Shown here one piece after another: positions 10,356-24,366 of a stretch of DNA of 64,000 nucleotides. The notes below the pieces were generated by a model. It saw nothing but the letters and a program-made list of their open reading frames with translations, was not told the DNA's origin and made no database searches. The stretch's first letter is position 1. Each line of letters opens with the position of its first letter. This stretch comes from Sepioteuthis lessoniana. Lineage: Eukaryota > Mollusca > Cephalopoda > Myopsida > Loliginidae. The position numbers and the translations under genes were made by a program. The stretch is from the NCBI GenBank assembly GCA_963585895.1, contig OY757934.1:40885354-40949353 (forward strand), given 5' to 3'.

Positions 10356-10556
10356 GGGTTAGAAAAGTTCATATGATCACGTCATATACGCTATCAATGA
10401 CGTTGTTGACGTTTTTGGTCAATGGAGTCCAAGCACTGCAACACCGATGGAAGAAGTACGTGGACTTCAAGGGCTATTATGTTGAAAAATAAATCTAATT
10501 CGGTTACATTCCATGAAAGTATCTTGGTCAGCCTATAAACTTTTTTCAGCCAACCC
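10356..10556. mobile_element. MITE of mariner type (family M), copy 1
   Basis: Similar over its length to 10880-11075: GAAAAGTTCATATGATCACG, TGCAACACCGATG, GAAAAATAAATCTAATTCGG, and the end AGCCTATAAACTTTTTTCAG. The ends are inverted versions of GGCTGAAAAGTTCA. The inner sequence recalls the C-terminal end of a mariner transposase. It lies 55 bases past mucin exon 9. Confidence 0.75.
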
Positions 10557-10610
10557 TTGTATGTTCAATAAAAGTGTATTCGCAATATGAGTATTAAAAA
10601 AATGGCTTAC

Positions 10611-10781
10611 ATCTTTGTTTGGATCAATATGATCAAATTTTGGTTTGAATTCTGCTGTTGAGTCATTTGGTTCTGTTGTGTATTCTCTCCAATGCATTTG
10701 GTTGGGATGAGCCATCATATGATTGACTGGCCACTGGCTTGACATGTCTATATTAGGGTGATAGTTTTCTGGCGAAATTGC
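10611..10781 (-). CDS. Mucin gene exon 9 (cytoplasmic tail)
   Basis: A 171-base phase 0-0 exon with acceptor TTTTTTCCGAATAG and donor GTAAGC. It encodes a hydrophilic tail beginning [12 protein letters not shown] and ending DHIDPNKD, with Tyr, Met, His and Pro residues and no stop. The frame runs on 26 codons past the donor to a stop at 10533, so an unspliced short ending is possible, but the donor is good and a further exon is likely. It is bracketed by two related MITEs within 55-100 bases. Confidence 0.75.
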
Positions 10782-13700
10782 CTATTCGGAAAAAAGAATA
10801 CAATTAATAATGACATGATATGGAAATTTTTGTTGTGAATTCTTAATTGCGGTTTAAACGTGGTGTTGATGTATGAAGTTTGGCTGAAAAGTTCATAGGC
10901 TGAAAAGTTCAAAGGCTGAAAAGTTCATATGATGACGTCATATTTGCTGTTGATGACTGCAACACCGATGAAAGGAGTTTGTGGACCGCAAGGGTGCATT
11001 ATGATGAAAAATAAATATCATTTGGTCACATTCCATAAGGGTATCTTGGTTAGCCTGTGAACTTTTCAGCCGACTTTCGTAAGAGAAAATTTTATAGAGA
11101 ATTATCATCTTTGATTAAATTACTTGAAATAGTTTAATATTAAATTGAATTTGAAAATAATGTGGTGAACAATAACATGGTCAAAGTAATAACAACCAAA
11201 CTGATTGATCTGCACAACATTACATTTATTAAACAAAATAAATAAGCCTTTAAGTTTTTAGGTTTATATGTGATATTTTAATGAAAAGTGATTAATTTAG
11301 ATATGGTTTGTGTGTGTGTAGGAGCCAATGAGCTTTTCACCTGGAGGAGGTCAGAACCAAAAAACGATGTGAAGAGAAGGGGTCATACTTAGGACTTTCA
11401 GTCTTTTATATTTCCAGTCTGCTGCTGCGATATGTATGTGTTAGGACAGTACAAAATGTTAATTGTGTCAGCGACAAATTTATCTTTTATTTAAAGATGA
11501 AATATTTATGTAATATCATGGGTAAGATTATTCACACTTTCACTCTGAGAAAACACTTTTTAAAATTTTAACAGTTGAGCGCCAAATATCGTTCATTATG
11601 CAATATCTCCATTTTTGAAATTCACACCTCGTTTCTATTTTATCCTCTACTTACCAGTGATGCTATATATTCTCTGTGAAATTCTGTTTGTTTTATTGTT
11701 GACCAACCGTTGGCACAGAAAGAATTGCAGGGAGACAATAATTATCTCTCTCGTATAAGAGGCGTATCCGTGATGGTCATGTGTCAGTTCCAAAATCCTA
11801 TCTCGTCCTCTTTTGTCTGTGTTCTTTGAAAGATTAATTTGTGCCCTTTTTTTTGTCTCTGTTCATTGAACAGATTTGTTCTCACCACCCAGCAAATCCC
11901 GTTGTCGTTCGTCTCGCCATTGAAATGTAAAACACACAGAGCTACGAACACCCACAGAACTCAAGTTAAACTTTTATTGTTTTTGTACCCCTTTTTATGC
12001 TGCTTGTTCATAGAACAATATATTTACATTTTATGCTAAGACACGTTACTGTATTCTTGTTAATACTTCTTGTATGTATATTATGTGTGCATTAGATGTT
12101 CCAATATATTGGTTTGGTCTTATGGCATATCAACCATTATAGATTATTTAATGCCAAATCCAGTTTGTACATATATATTAGATTTATATAATTCATCCAA
12201 GTATTGCGATATATCACTAACGATTCAATTATACATCACTCATTTGTTTACACGCAGTCAAATGGTCAAAATAGTTCTATTTCAAACAAGTCAATTTAGC
12301 ATGTTAACAAAGTTAGTTCCAAGTATTTCTATGCATTACTAACAATTCAATTAAACATCAGTTGTTTGTTTGCACACAGTTTTTTTTACCAAACAGTTAT
12401 ATTTCTAACAATTCAATTTAGCATAAGTCATTTGTTTGCTCACAGTTAATATGTCCAACAGTTCTATTTTACCCATAGATAGGACCTTATCAGGTGCTAC
12501 CACTCCGAGACAGAGTCGACCTGGGAGGGATGACAATGAAGGGGTACTCTGCATTCCCCAAAGCCCCAAATTGTTTAGTGTCATTTTCAGGACACTCGTT
12601 CGAGGGGGGTCTTACTCCTCTGCAGATATGCAGTCGGTGTATTCTATAGCCCCAGCCAACTGTGCTTGTTCGTTTATTTGTAAATGGGCAAATCTTGTTT
12701 TTCCTTTTGTTTGTTCAGTGTTAAATAAGAGACATTATTAAGTTGGGGCATAATTAAATATCCTCCAACCAACCCTAATGCAATTAAATACGAGAAGATT
12801 TTTGTTCAATGAAGACATTACATAATGACACAAGTTTAGACAATATTATGACTTATTAAGAATAATGTTGTGGAGAATTATCCTTCATTTTGGTACTTTC
12901 AACTGATTCGGGTTGTCACTTCTACGACAGGGAGAAATAGCACGTATCTGAATGAAGAATTAAGAACAAGCTTCTGGTGAGATTCTAATGTACCGGCTCC
13001 TATACCATGTCAGCTACGAAAATATGTATGATATTACAAATGTTCAAATATCACCTAAAGTCACTCAGTATTCTCATCCCGGCTTTGTCAATGTTACACT
13101 CGCTTTTTTTTTTACACATGTGTTGGTAAGAGTATGAATTTTTTCTTTCTTTATTTTTCGATGAAACTGACAATCATTATTATTAATAGTTCTGATTTGT
13201 ATTATCTTTGATCTGCTTAGTTCTTGCTACTTTGTCGATCATTATTACTAATGATTTTGACTAGTATTATCCAGCAATACCAGAAGATAGAGAAATGTGT
13301 GACTTTTCTATTAATATTAATCGAAGAATAGGCGAAAAGGATCTTGTTTACTCTAGTTAGTAATTCTAGAAGACTAAAAAGAGAAATGTCTGACTTTTCT
13401 CGTAATGCTAGCAGAGGTACCAGCGATCAGAGCCGATATTAGAATTCGTCTGGTAAAAACTAAAACAAACCTTTTCTATGAAAACGAATTGTTTTATTCA
13501 TGTAACTGGCTGAGTAAATTTTTTGTGGTTTATGATTAGAAAATGACATAGAACCAAAAGACCTTACCCTATTATCATAGGCATGATACATAACTTCTGA
13601 ATCAGTGTCATAGAATCTATTGCTGGGTATCTTCATCTCCAGCGGATAAGAATCTTCATCAGGTGACCTGCAAGAAAAATGGTCTGTATAAATCTTTCTG

Positions 13701-14812
13701 GCTGTGAAAAAACTTAAATAGAAAGAAATTTTTAAAGCACTGAATTTACATTCAGAATTCTTTCTCTAAAAAAATAATAATGAATAAACAAATAAATGAA
13801 TAAATAAATAAATGAATAAAAAAAAAAGGCATTTACTAAAATTATATTTTTATTCACACTCACCATAAATATCAGGAGAAGTAAAAACTGGCTTGAATAC
13901 TAAACAACTTTTATGAAAAATACAGCACAGTTATTTATTCAATGTTCTCAGGATGAAATATTTCAATTATTCTGCAGATTTTTCAACAAATATCCTTTTC
14001 GTTGTTGTTTTGATTACATCTTTTTGGTCTTTTTACAGTTGTTTGAAGTCGTAAGAAATATTTTCATTATTCCACACATTTTTTATTAGTATCTTGATCA
14101 TTGTTGTATTTAAGTAAACCTTTAATTGATATGTTCTTCAGCGTTTCTAACGTTGTCTGTAGTTTTCCTAGATATTTCCTTTATCCTGGGTATTTTTTTA
14201 AATCGTCATACGCTTTTCAACAAATTCCAGTAATTTAATTTGTAGAACGCCGAAAAGCCGGCTGAAGGTGTTTTGATAAAAGAAAACGAAGATATTTGTA
14301 AAGAAAACTAATGGAATTTCGAATCTACCCATAAATCGACCATGAGAATGTGAAAAAGCTAAATTTATCGACTCCACTTATCTGAAACTCCCATTTATAA
14401 ATTTACATTCAAGACCTATAAATTTTTTCAGATTTCTGAAATAAATTGAACTGGTCCTGTGCATCTCTGCGAACTGTAACTATTGGAAAGGTTCGAAGTG
14501 TAATAGTTATCATTGTAGGAAATGGACACGGCAACTCGTGTTCAAATTCTGGACGAGGCTGCTTGCAATTCACATAACGCTAATACTATGTACTGATACT
14601 TGGGGAAGGTAAGCATCCAACTATCCTCTCTCCAGCAAGGCGTAAATAGTTGGGGAGATCGGGCTCTTTAAGTTTGGTATGGCAACTGGTCGAGAAGACG
14701 GAAAACTTTGAATTCAAAATATGAATACATCTAGGAACCATCAGACAACAATTTCCGAGAAAGTCCACTGATCAACTCCCCACATGCCTAAACCCACATC
14801 AGGTGAATACTG

Positions 14813-14902
<90 letters not shown>

Positions 14903-16284
14903 ATTGCGGTTCTGTTGATCTGGTGTGCGCGTAATACATGGTGCATTCAATAAGATTCCAGACTTTTTTTGTACAGGTATTTAAAATTGGCGTAGACTCT
15001 TTAAAATTCAGTATGTTATTGCTATACATATTATGAGATGACTGACTAATTTTTATGATTTCAGGTTCAAATGGACAGCTACAGCAGCAATTGGAATACA
15101 CCCTACGAAAACCTGATTGTCACTGCTGGTGAATTTCAAAAATGCAATCTGGACGTGAGGACACTTTAGAAGAACGATATGCAATAAAATTCTGTTTTAA
15201 ACTTGGAAAAAATGCCACAGAAACGTATGGAATGCTTCAGACAGCTTTTTGACCATCTTGCATGAATCGAGCATCAGTTTTTGAGTGGCATAAGAGATTT
15301 AAGGAAGGCAGGGAGTCTGTGAGGGATGATGAGAAGTGTGGGAGGAATAAGGAAGTCAATACATCAGAGTTGATTGGCCAAAGGGTTAGGGTTAAGGTTA
15401 CTATGTTGAGGTTTCAAGGGAGTTCAGGAAGAGATTCCGTTGGAAGAGGCCAGCACTCTTTAAATCGGGTCAGTGGCATTTCCTCCAGGACAATGCACCA
15501 GTCCACAACTCCATCCTTGCCACAGACTATTTGACCAAGATGGGCATCAAGACAGTTCGTCACCCTCCCTATAGTCTAGACGTTGGTCCCTGTGACTTTT
15601 GGTTATTCCCTAAGCTCAATGGGTGTCGTTATGAGACAATTGAGGAGATGAAAGAGGCTGTGACGAAGGTCATTGACACGCTCACACAAGAGGACTTCCA
15701 TGGAGCCTTCCAGAAGTTGTTGGAACGGTACAACAAATGCGTTGCAGCCAGAGGAGATTACTTCGAAGGGGACCAAAGTTTCATGTGTGTACTATCAATA
15801 AAAGTGCCCATACGAAAAACTCTGGAAACTTATTTAATGATCCTCTTATTTCTATTTTCATTTCTTTCAGTGATATTAGAATGGAAGATAGATCTATTCT
15901 AAACACAGCCAGAAGACAGGATAAGTTTAGATTTAGGCTGAAACAGTATTGATGAAGATGAAGATGATAGAAAATAATGTTGAAGAAAAATTTGGTGCAA
16001 ATTTTAAGAAAAATTTATACGTTTCGAAAATATATCAAATTTGGCATCCCATACTTGTAAGAAGCTAATAGAATACACGGCAGAAATGATAGAAATTTCA
16101 ACTGAAAATCTTTACAATTTTGTAGCACTCTTAATGTAACGGTTATCTTCGTGTGAAATGGAATCGGTGACCCGAATTCAAATCTTAGAAGAAACTGTTT
16201 TACTTCGTGCTAATTCCCTTGAGAAAGATATGAATCCACCTGTTCTCTATCCACTTATGGGTAAATTGTAGAGCATGAGAAAAT

Positions 16285-16360
<76 letters not shown>

Positions 16361-16484
16361 ATGTACACAGATAGATAGGTTTTTAAATTTTTATTAAATA
16401 AAGTTCAATATTTGTTGTCAATATATAATTTTTCTTTTCTTGGTCATTTTTGTTAAGGACAAAAAAACACAGACTTTATCTTTG

Positions 16485-16556
<72 letters not shown>

Positions 16557-16949
16557 ATAGATAGAGAGATTGATCATGAGATTTTTGTTGGGATGAACAG
16601 ATGTCCAGTGAGCCGAAGAGATCAAGGTTCTGGTGAAGTGTTTGGAAAGCAAGTTTGGTCTTTTCCTCAGGAGGTTTTTTTTTTCCTCTGGCTACTGAAC
16701 AACAGAAAAGTCGCGCGCAGATTCATACTGATTTAGTGTCGATAGATAGTTGAGACTGCAAATGATGAGAATAAAATCAATTGACGATGATGCACAACAC
16801 ACAAGATCAAATTGGGAATCAAAAGTATTGAAAAGTCCCAAATGATACAAGAATATTCATTATGATATTATTAATTTCTCTCATCGGAAATAATCTCTCG
16901 CCCTATATATAAATGTGTAACAAGAGAGTGCTTGAGAAGGCCTAAAACG

Positions 16950-16997
<48 letters not shown>

Positions 16998-17009
16998 CAG
17001 TCTCTTCAA

Positions 17010-17041
<32 letters not shown>

Positions 17042-17053
17042 CAGTCTCTTCAA

Positions 17054-17125
<72 letters not shown>

Positions 17126-17137
17126 CAGTCTCTTCAA

Positions 17138-17185
<48 letters not shown>

Positions 17186-17197
17186 CAGTCTCTTCAA

Positions 17198-17241
<44 letters not shown>

Positions 17242-18305
17242 CAGTCTCTTCAAATCTATCTATCTATCTATCTATCTCAGTCTCTTCAAATCTATCTATC
17301 TATCTATCTATGATTAAACTTTAAAGCTCAATGTTTTTTAATCTGTAAAATCTTTATAGTGCTCAATGCATTCAATGTATTTGAAGTGTTTTATTCTTCA
17401 GTTATTTTATAAAGCAAAGTAAACTTACAAAAATTTCAACTTTCAAAAACTTGACTTATTTACATTAATACGTATAAACATTTATCTAAAGTTTTTAAAA
17501 GTAACAAAACGGAATTTATCTACTTGTGTGCCTTAGGCCCAAATTATCTGTGGCTCCTTCATTTTACTAAAGGGCTTATATCAGTGGCCCACCTAAGAAT
17601 TACTTCATAGCCCACTCATTGAAGACCACTGTGGACTCTATATTTATTGTACTGGAGCTCCATAGTACAGGCCTTATACTTATTGTACAGAAACACTTAT
17701 GGTTTTGAATATATTATATAATGAAATACCCGGTATAAACTTAAAACACGGCTATAATCTGGTACACTGCATGACAAATTAGCTTCAGTGGACCTCTAGA
17801 TACTTATGAGCCCTTGACCAATGGCCTAATATGCCTATGGTAAATCAAATCCTGAACACATAAGAAGAGTAAGAATTTCATTTTATCATATAACGTTCCC
17901 GACCGTGTACATACGATTCTAAACTTACCCACTCGCCGCCTGTGCGGGTTTCAGAAGACGACAGTTCTAGATCGACGATTTTAAATAAATCGGTTCCTTT
18001 CAGCGTGACACAGTCGGGTTGTTTTACATATTACAAAAATTCTTAGCGTCTTATTGTATATAACAGTAATCTAGTTGAAACGGCATCTTAAAACAAGGTT
18101 TTTATGAGAGTATTACTTAAAGTGTTGTAAAATAGGGAATAAAGCCAGTTCCAGTCGAATTTTCAATTAAGTACTTCATCTTTTAATCATCAAAATCATT
18201 TTTTAACTATTCAATTTATCGATATAGTAGAAGTAACTATGAAATGCAAATTAGAATCCTTCACTCTCTCCTGAGTAAAAGCATCAACACGGATTGCTCT
18301 TACAG

Positions 18306-18372
<67 letters not shown>

Positions 18373-18543
18373 CAAACATAGGTGTACCCACGTTCTCGAC
18401 AATGACCAAACATGGTCTCCAGTACCCGTACTCGGAGTACACTAACAGAGAATTTGGAGATTTTTAAAAACCTATAACTACCGTTGCCAAGCTACAGTTT
18501 GCTAAGAAAAGCTGAATAAGAAGATAAACACTATATCATTGTC

Positions 18544-18604
<61 letters not shown>

Positions 18605-18623
18605 ACATATATATATTTTAATA

Positions 18624-18674
<51 letters not shown>

Positions 18675-18815
18675 CAGCATATACATATATATATATATAT
18701 TACATATATGTATATTTTCATAATATATATATATATATATATATACATTTTTTTCAATATATATATATTTTCAATATATATATATTTTCATAGCATATAT
18801 GTATATATTTTCATA

Positions 18816-18858
<43 letters not shown>

Positions 18859-21800
18859 TTTAAAGACTATCATTCGTGTAAGATTGAATCATTAACCGAA
18901 TTCAAATCCGAGACGATGTTGTTTGCATTTCACTTACAACAAATGCTTTTGAAAAAGTCATTAATCTATCTGTCCCCCACCAGTTATGGATAAATAGCAG
19001 GGCCAGCTTGCCTATTTAACCTTGGTTAGGCAACCAGACTAGAAGAAGGGAAACTGAATTCCAGCCTTACTCCACTTAAATACTGACCGTGTGTCACATC
19101 CTGTCCGCGCGGTAGGGGTGGGTAAACACATACCTCCCCGGTATATATATTAATATGTATGTGTGTGTGTGTGTGTGTGAAAAGAGACATGAAGGATATT
19201 TCTCATGTCACATGTTTGAGATACAGTTTTTTGTAAATTTTTTTATCTATTTCATTTTATTAAAAACTCCCTTTGAATTCATTCAGCTCACAAATTAAAT
19301 TTCAACAAAAAAGATTGTTTAATGTATATTCATACAGGAACAAATGATAAAGAAACAGAAGTTTCGGAGCTTGGAGTAGAGTTATCTCCCTTATACAAAT
19401 AACCTGTAATATAATTAAGTCGGCACCCGCCATTGTTAACAGCTAATATCAGTTCTCTCTCTTCATTATACTTCTTTACACAATACATCCTTAGCAAAAT
19501 AACACACTCGGTATGACAAGAAAAAAAATCGCCACAAATATTCTCCACCACCTCGAAAGTTGTTTGAATAAACAAGGGTCAAATTCTGAGATATTCCTGC
19601 GGAATAAAAATTAACTGGGAACGATTTTGAATGTTCTTCCCAATATTTTAAACCATGATATTTGCTCCAGAAAATGAGGTTACTTTCAGATGAATCTAAG
19701 AAGAGCAAACTCATAATGCATGGCTTGCGATATTTACACACTAATCCTGCCGTCAATTCTCTGATGGATTAACCATAAGGCTAAATATGTTAGGGACTAG
19801 GGGGATCGAGAGAAAATTAGCTTGAGTGTATTCATAATTATTTCGGATTATGTTACGATGACTTTGCACTTTTTTCACATCCGGAATATTATCTTATTCT
19901 TTCTATTACTTGGGCGAATCAAAATTTTTGCTATATTTCAAGCAACCAGGTTGAGTCAAAAGTTTCTTTTGATTTTCACTGGTGATTTTTTGCAACTTAG
20001 TGTTCGCCAATGGCCCGGGAGACCTGGGTTCAGTCCCAGGTCGAGTCATACCAAAGACTCAAAAAATGGTACTTGATGCCTCCTTGCTTAACACTCAGCA
20101 TTATAAGGTACGGATCAAGGGTAAAGTAGAGCAATCCAGGGAAGGAGTAGCGCCCTCCCCTACACCTTGGTGTAGTAGCTATCGAAAAGGGAGCCTTCGG
20201 GTTACCCTCGACTATGGTCGCCAACTTTACTTACTATATCTCCATGTTACAATAATTCTTTGGGGTAAATAATGGAAGTGAATCTGACGATATAGAGAAA
20301 AATTGATAAACAAGATAATCCAAAAAGAAGAATTTAATATAAAAATGTCAACGTTATAACGTTCTGGTTCCGGTTCTATTGAACAATCATCAGGACTAAG
20401 AGGGATGATATCAAGTGATGTTAAATCAACGATAGATGTTTAATAAAATACATTAAAAACTTCTTTTTGGGTTACCTTGTTTATCAAATTTTCTCTATAT
20501 TATTAATTTGATACAACTTGTTCGGTCGTTGCTGAATTGTTTTTTTTTATTTTCATATATAACATATAAACATTCCTCGCTTATTCTTTATTTTACCACT
20601 TTGATAATGAATGGTGAAAAAATTGCAATTAGAGATATTTTACGTTACCAGTGAAAAAAAAAAAAAAGACAGTGCAAAGACAGCGTTAAAAATCCCCAAA
20701 AACTAATGATATGAAGGCCCAGGAACTGTCAACAAATATATCGCACAAAACTGGTTCCGACATTTCAAAGAAGGTGACATCAGACTCGAAGACAAACCAA
20801 TGTCAGAGAAACCGTTTATTGTGGAATATGATGCCTTGCTTGAAATGGTTGAAGAAAAGCCAACCGCAAGCACTCCTACATTGATAGCAGAACTACGTCC
20901 TTCACAAAGCACTATCAATCGACAACTTCATAAGCTCGGCCTTGTGAACAGGCGCTGAAATATTTGAAATACGAAATAGCTTGAAATATTGACTCACTTT
21001 AATAAGTTCCGATCAAGTTACACCCAGAGCATCAGTTTCTGTTAGATTATCGCAGTTAAGCAGCGATGAGTTTACTCAGAACTTTGATGGGCAACCACTT
21101 AGGAGGAAGCAAAGTTTCATTCTAAATTTACTAAGTTCTATTCGCTGACTTTCGTATTGCAACAGAAATTCACAAAGCAATGATATCATCATGGTAAGCA
21201 CATTCTGCTTAGGAGGGGTCACATATTCCAACCAAATCGTCACTTGTACAATTAATCTTTTAAGAAACATAGCTTTACTTACGCATATTTGTTTCGTTTT
21301 CGTCGAATACATAAACAGCTAATCAAGACCAGGAAGATTATGAAAACAGCTAATCCAAGGCCACCAGCAATGGCGGCTACGAGCTGCCAAGAAGCATTCC
21401 AATCTTGACATTTGGATCCCGAATAATGATATGCCCATTCGTCAACACATCTGAAAGGTTAAAAAAAATCTCTTACAGTTCCGTTTCTGGCATGAAATTA
21501 TTAAACAACATTATCCACAATAAAATCCACACACTTCACTTCAACACTTCAATCAATACACTTCACTTCAACTTTTAGACACTTCAAGACTTCAGTCTAT
21601 AGAATATAAATCAAATACAAAGATGAGTCAAAGGTTTTATGATATTTTGGTAGTAGGTGAGGTACAATTCGGCCGCCGAGATTGTGAAGTTGATGAATCA
21701 CATTAGACACTGAGGTATCGAGCTCGCCTGATATTCTCCCAGAGCTACAAGCTGGATTTGCCTTTATGATTTGGAGTACGGCCTCTGAATCCACACTTTT

Positions 21801-23224
21801 AGACCTGCCCGGCCTTGTCGAGGATCTTGTAACTAGAATGAAATGTCTTCAACCGTCTAGGTACAGTTTAACCGTTTAAGGTACAGTGATCACCTGTCGC
21901 GCAACTTATGTTTTTGGTTGCTTCCACGGCGATACGACCCAGTTTGAACTCGTAAAGCCATAAGTTCCAAATTAGACTACGTTGCACCTTCTTCTTGGCG
22001 GCTTTTAAATCCCATACGCGGTGACGCAATGCACCGCGTGTCAGCGCACCCACTACCACGATACTATCAACCACAGCGAGTACCTTCAACTGATATAAGT
22101 CTCCAAATTTTATAAAAGCTTTAGACTCATCCTAGTATTTTTAAAACCCTAATTTAAAAAAAAGAAATAACCTTAATAATAATCTTAAAATTGTTTACCG
22201 ACATTAATAGTACATACTGTCCGAGAAGAGGGATTAACATTCGTAAGATGATTGAATTTCTTGTTTTTTTGTGGCTTTCAATCGATATATCCTTCGGGGG
22301 AAGGTCGAAAAACTTTCCAACCAAAACATCGTGTTGACAACAAAAACAAGTTTCATTGACAGAATAAGTTGGACATGTAAACTGTTTTATCTCATAACAA
22401 AAATATCGTTTAAATTGTAAAACTTACAAGACGATTACATCTCAAGATAGATATATAGATTCAGTCATATTTTAAGCTCCTGTACACATTATACCGGTAT
22501 ACGAGTGGTACTTTAATTTTTCTCTCATGCCATAGCACCAATTTATCGGTGTAGAGATCACGTTCGAATAACAATGGGTAAATTTAGATTCAAGATTTCA
22601 GGGCTGAAAGGGTAAGGTTATTCCCCTTCCAGTTTTTTAATGAACAATTCTTAATTTTATAAGGAATTATTCCAGGCGTTGAAATCTTCGTTTTTGTAGT
22701 TTACGCAACATTTCGGCGGATATATTTATTGAACTTCCACAGGAGAATATACTGGCCGAAATGTGTGAATTACTAAAACCACTTAGAAACCAGTCGTTGA
22801 AATACTTATTTTGAATGTAATTAATGATACTTCTCAAAATTAAAGACGAAATTTTAATCTTATAAAATCTTTTTGCATATACTGCATATACTCATGTACA
22901 AGTCGATATTTGAAAACCAAATTTTTAGGCTATAATTTGCATTGATCTATACATGACTAATGAGTCTGTAAAGTCTAAATTCAAACAATACAAAGGACCA
23001 GGAAACACCCTTGGATTAAAAAAAGAAGTCCATAAATTAATGATTTTATAACCATAAATCAAGGGTCGACTTATATACGAGTAATCATTTTGTAAGGTTG
23101 AAATTCAAATATAAAGAGAAGGACTAAGAGCAAACTTTAGCTTTAAAAATAAATTACATCGAATATTGTTTTAGTGACCCTAAATTGAATATTTATACCT
23201 GAAGTCGACTTATACACGATTATA

Positions 23225-23284
<60 letters not shown>

Positions 23285-24299
23285 TGGGCCACATGAGATG
23301 TTCCACTAAAAAGATTTAAGATAATTTTTCGTTGAAGGTTCCTCAAGCATTTTCACTACGGAAGACCAAACGCACAGGCATTTGCTTTAAAAAATAGGAT
23401 AAAGTTGATTTTTTCTCTTTGGTAAAAAGATCTTTTCGATAAAACATCGATATCACTGATATCCATGTGATGAACACGCGCAGCTGCCGTGATCAATTAC
23501 ATTAATTAAAAGAAAAAAAAATGAATACTTGAAAAATCACTGTATTTAAAAATGAATAAGAAAAGGTAATAAATAAATAAATAAATAAATAAAAATAAAT
23601 AAAAAGAAACGGAAAATCTTGTTCGAAACGAAAATACATATTAAAATAAAAAAAGATTATGTGAGTACTTAGAGCAATGACCCACCTTAAAAATATGAAT
23701 ATGATGCGTGCACCGAAGAAAAAATTGAATATTATCATAATTCGTGAATCAAAATTTTATTAAACCTTTTTTCTTTAAATTACAGTTGCATATTTAATAA
23801 TCTGACAATTAGATAATTTAATTTGTCACTTTTAAATTGAAAGGTAAAGTTAATATAAAAAATACATGATAAAAATGTACGTATAGATTGGATTCTAATT
23901 TATTCATTTGACGACACGAATAAAAAATGATTGAAAAATCAATGTATTCAATTTGAATATGATGCGTGCATCGAAGAAAAAATTTAATATTTTCATAATC
24001 CGTGAATCTAAATTTTATTAAACCTTTTTTCTTTAAAATAAAAATTCATATTTAACAATTCGATGATTAAATGATTTCATTTGTCACTTTTAAATTGAAA
24101 CTTAATATCAATATAATAAGTATATACTTAGATTGGATTTTTAATATCAATATAATAAGTATGTACTTAGATTGGATTTTTAAAATCAATATAAGTATAT
24201 ACTAAGATTGGATTTTAATTAATTCATTCAAAGATACGAAAAAACTCTCCCCTTTCACACCAGCTTTCTCAAACTGTGTGTGTGTATGTGTGTGAGTGA

Positions 24300-24366
<67 letters not shown>

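Noticed and set aside
10533..10610. Extension of exon 9 to a stop as the natural C-terminus
   Set aside because: A good donor lies at 10605-10610, so the read-through is the weaker model; kept only as an alternative.
14799..15101. 100-residue ORF with Cys/Val and Arg/Glu runs
   Set aside because: Translation of CA and CT repeats joined to the mariner end.
16951..17312. CRISPR-like array (blocks with identical spacers)
   Set aside because: The regular parts are a tetranucleotide microsatellite; the constant element is 14 bases and the rest is TCTA. The genome is eukaryotic.
16932..17324. 130-residue Ser/Ile/Tyr/Leu ORF
   Set aside because: Translation of the TCTA microsatellite.
18536..18793. 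ORFs on both strands rich in Ile and Tyr
   Set aside because: Translation of TA repeats.
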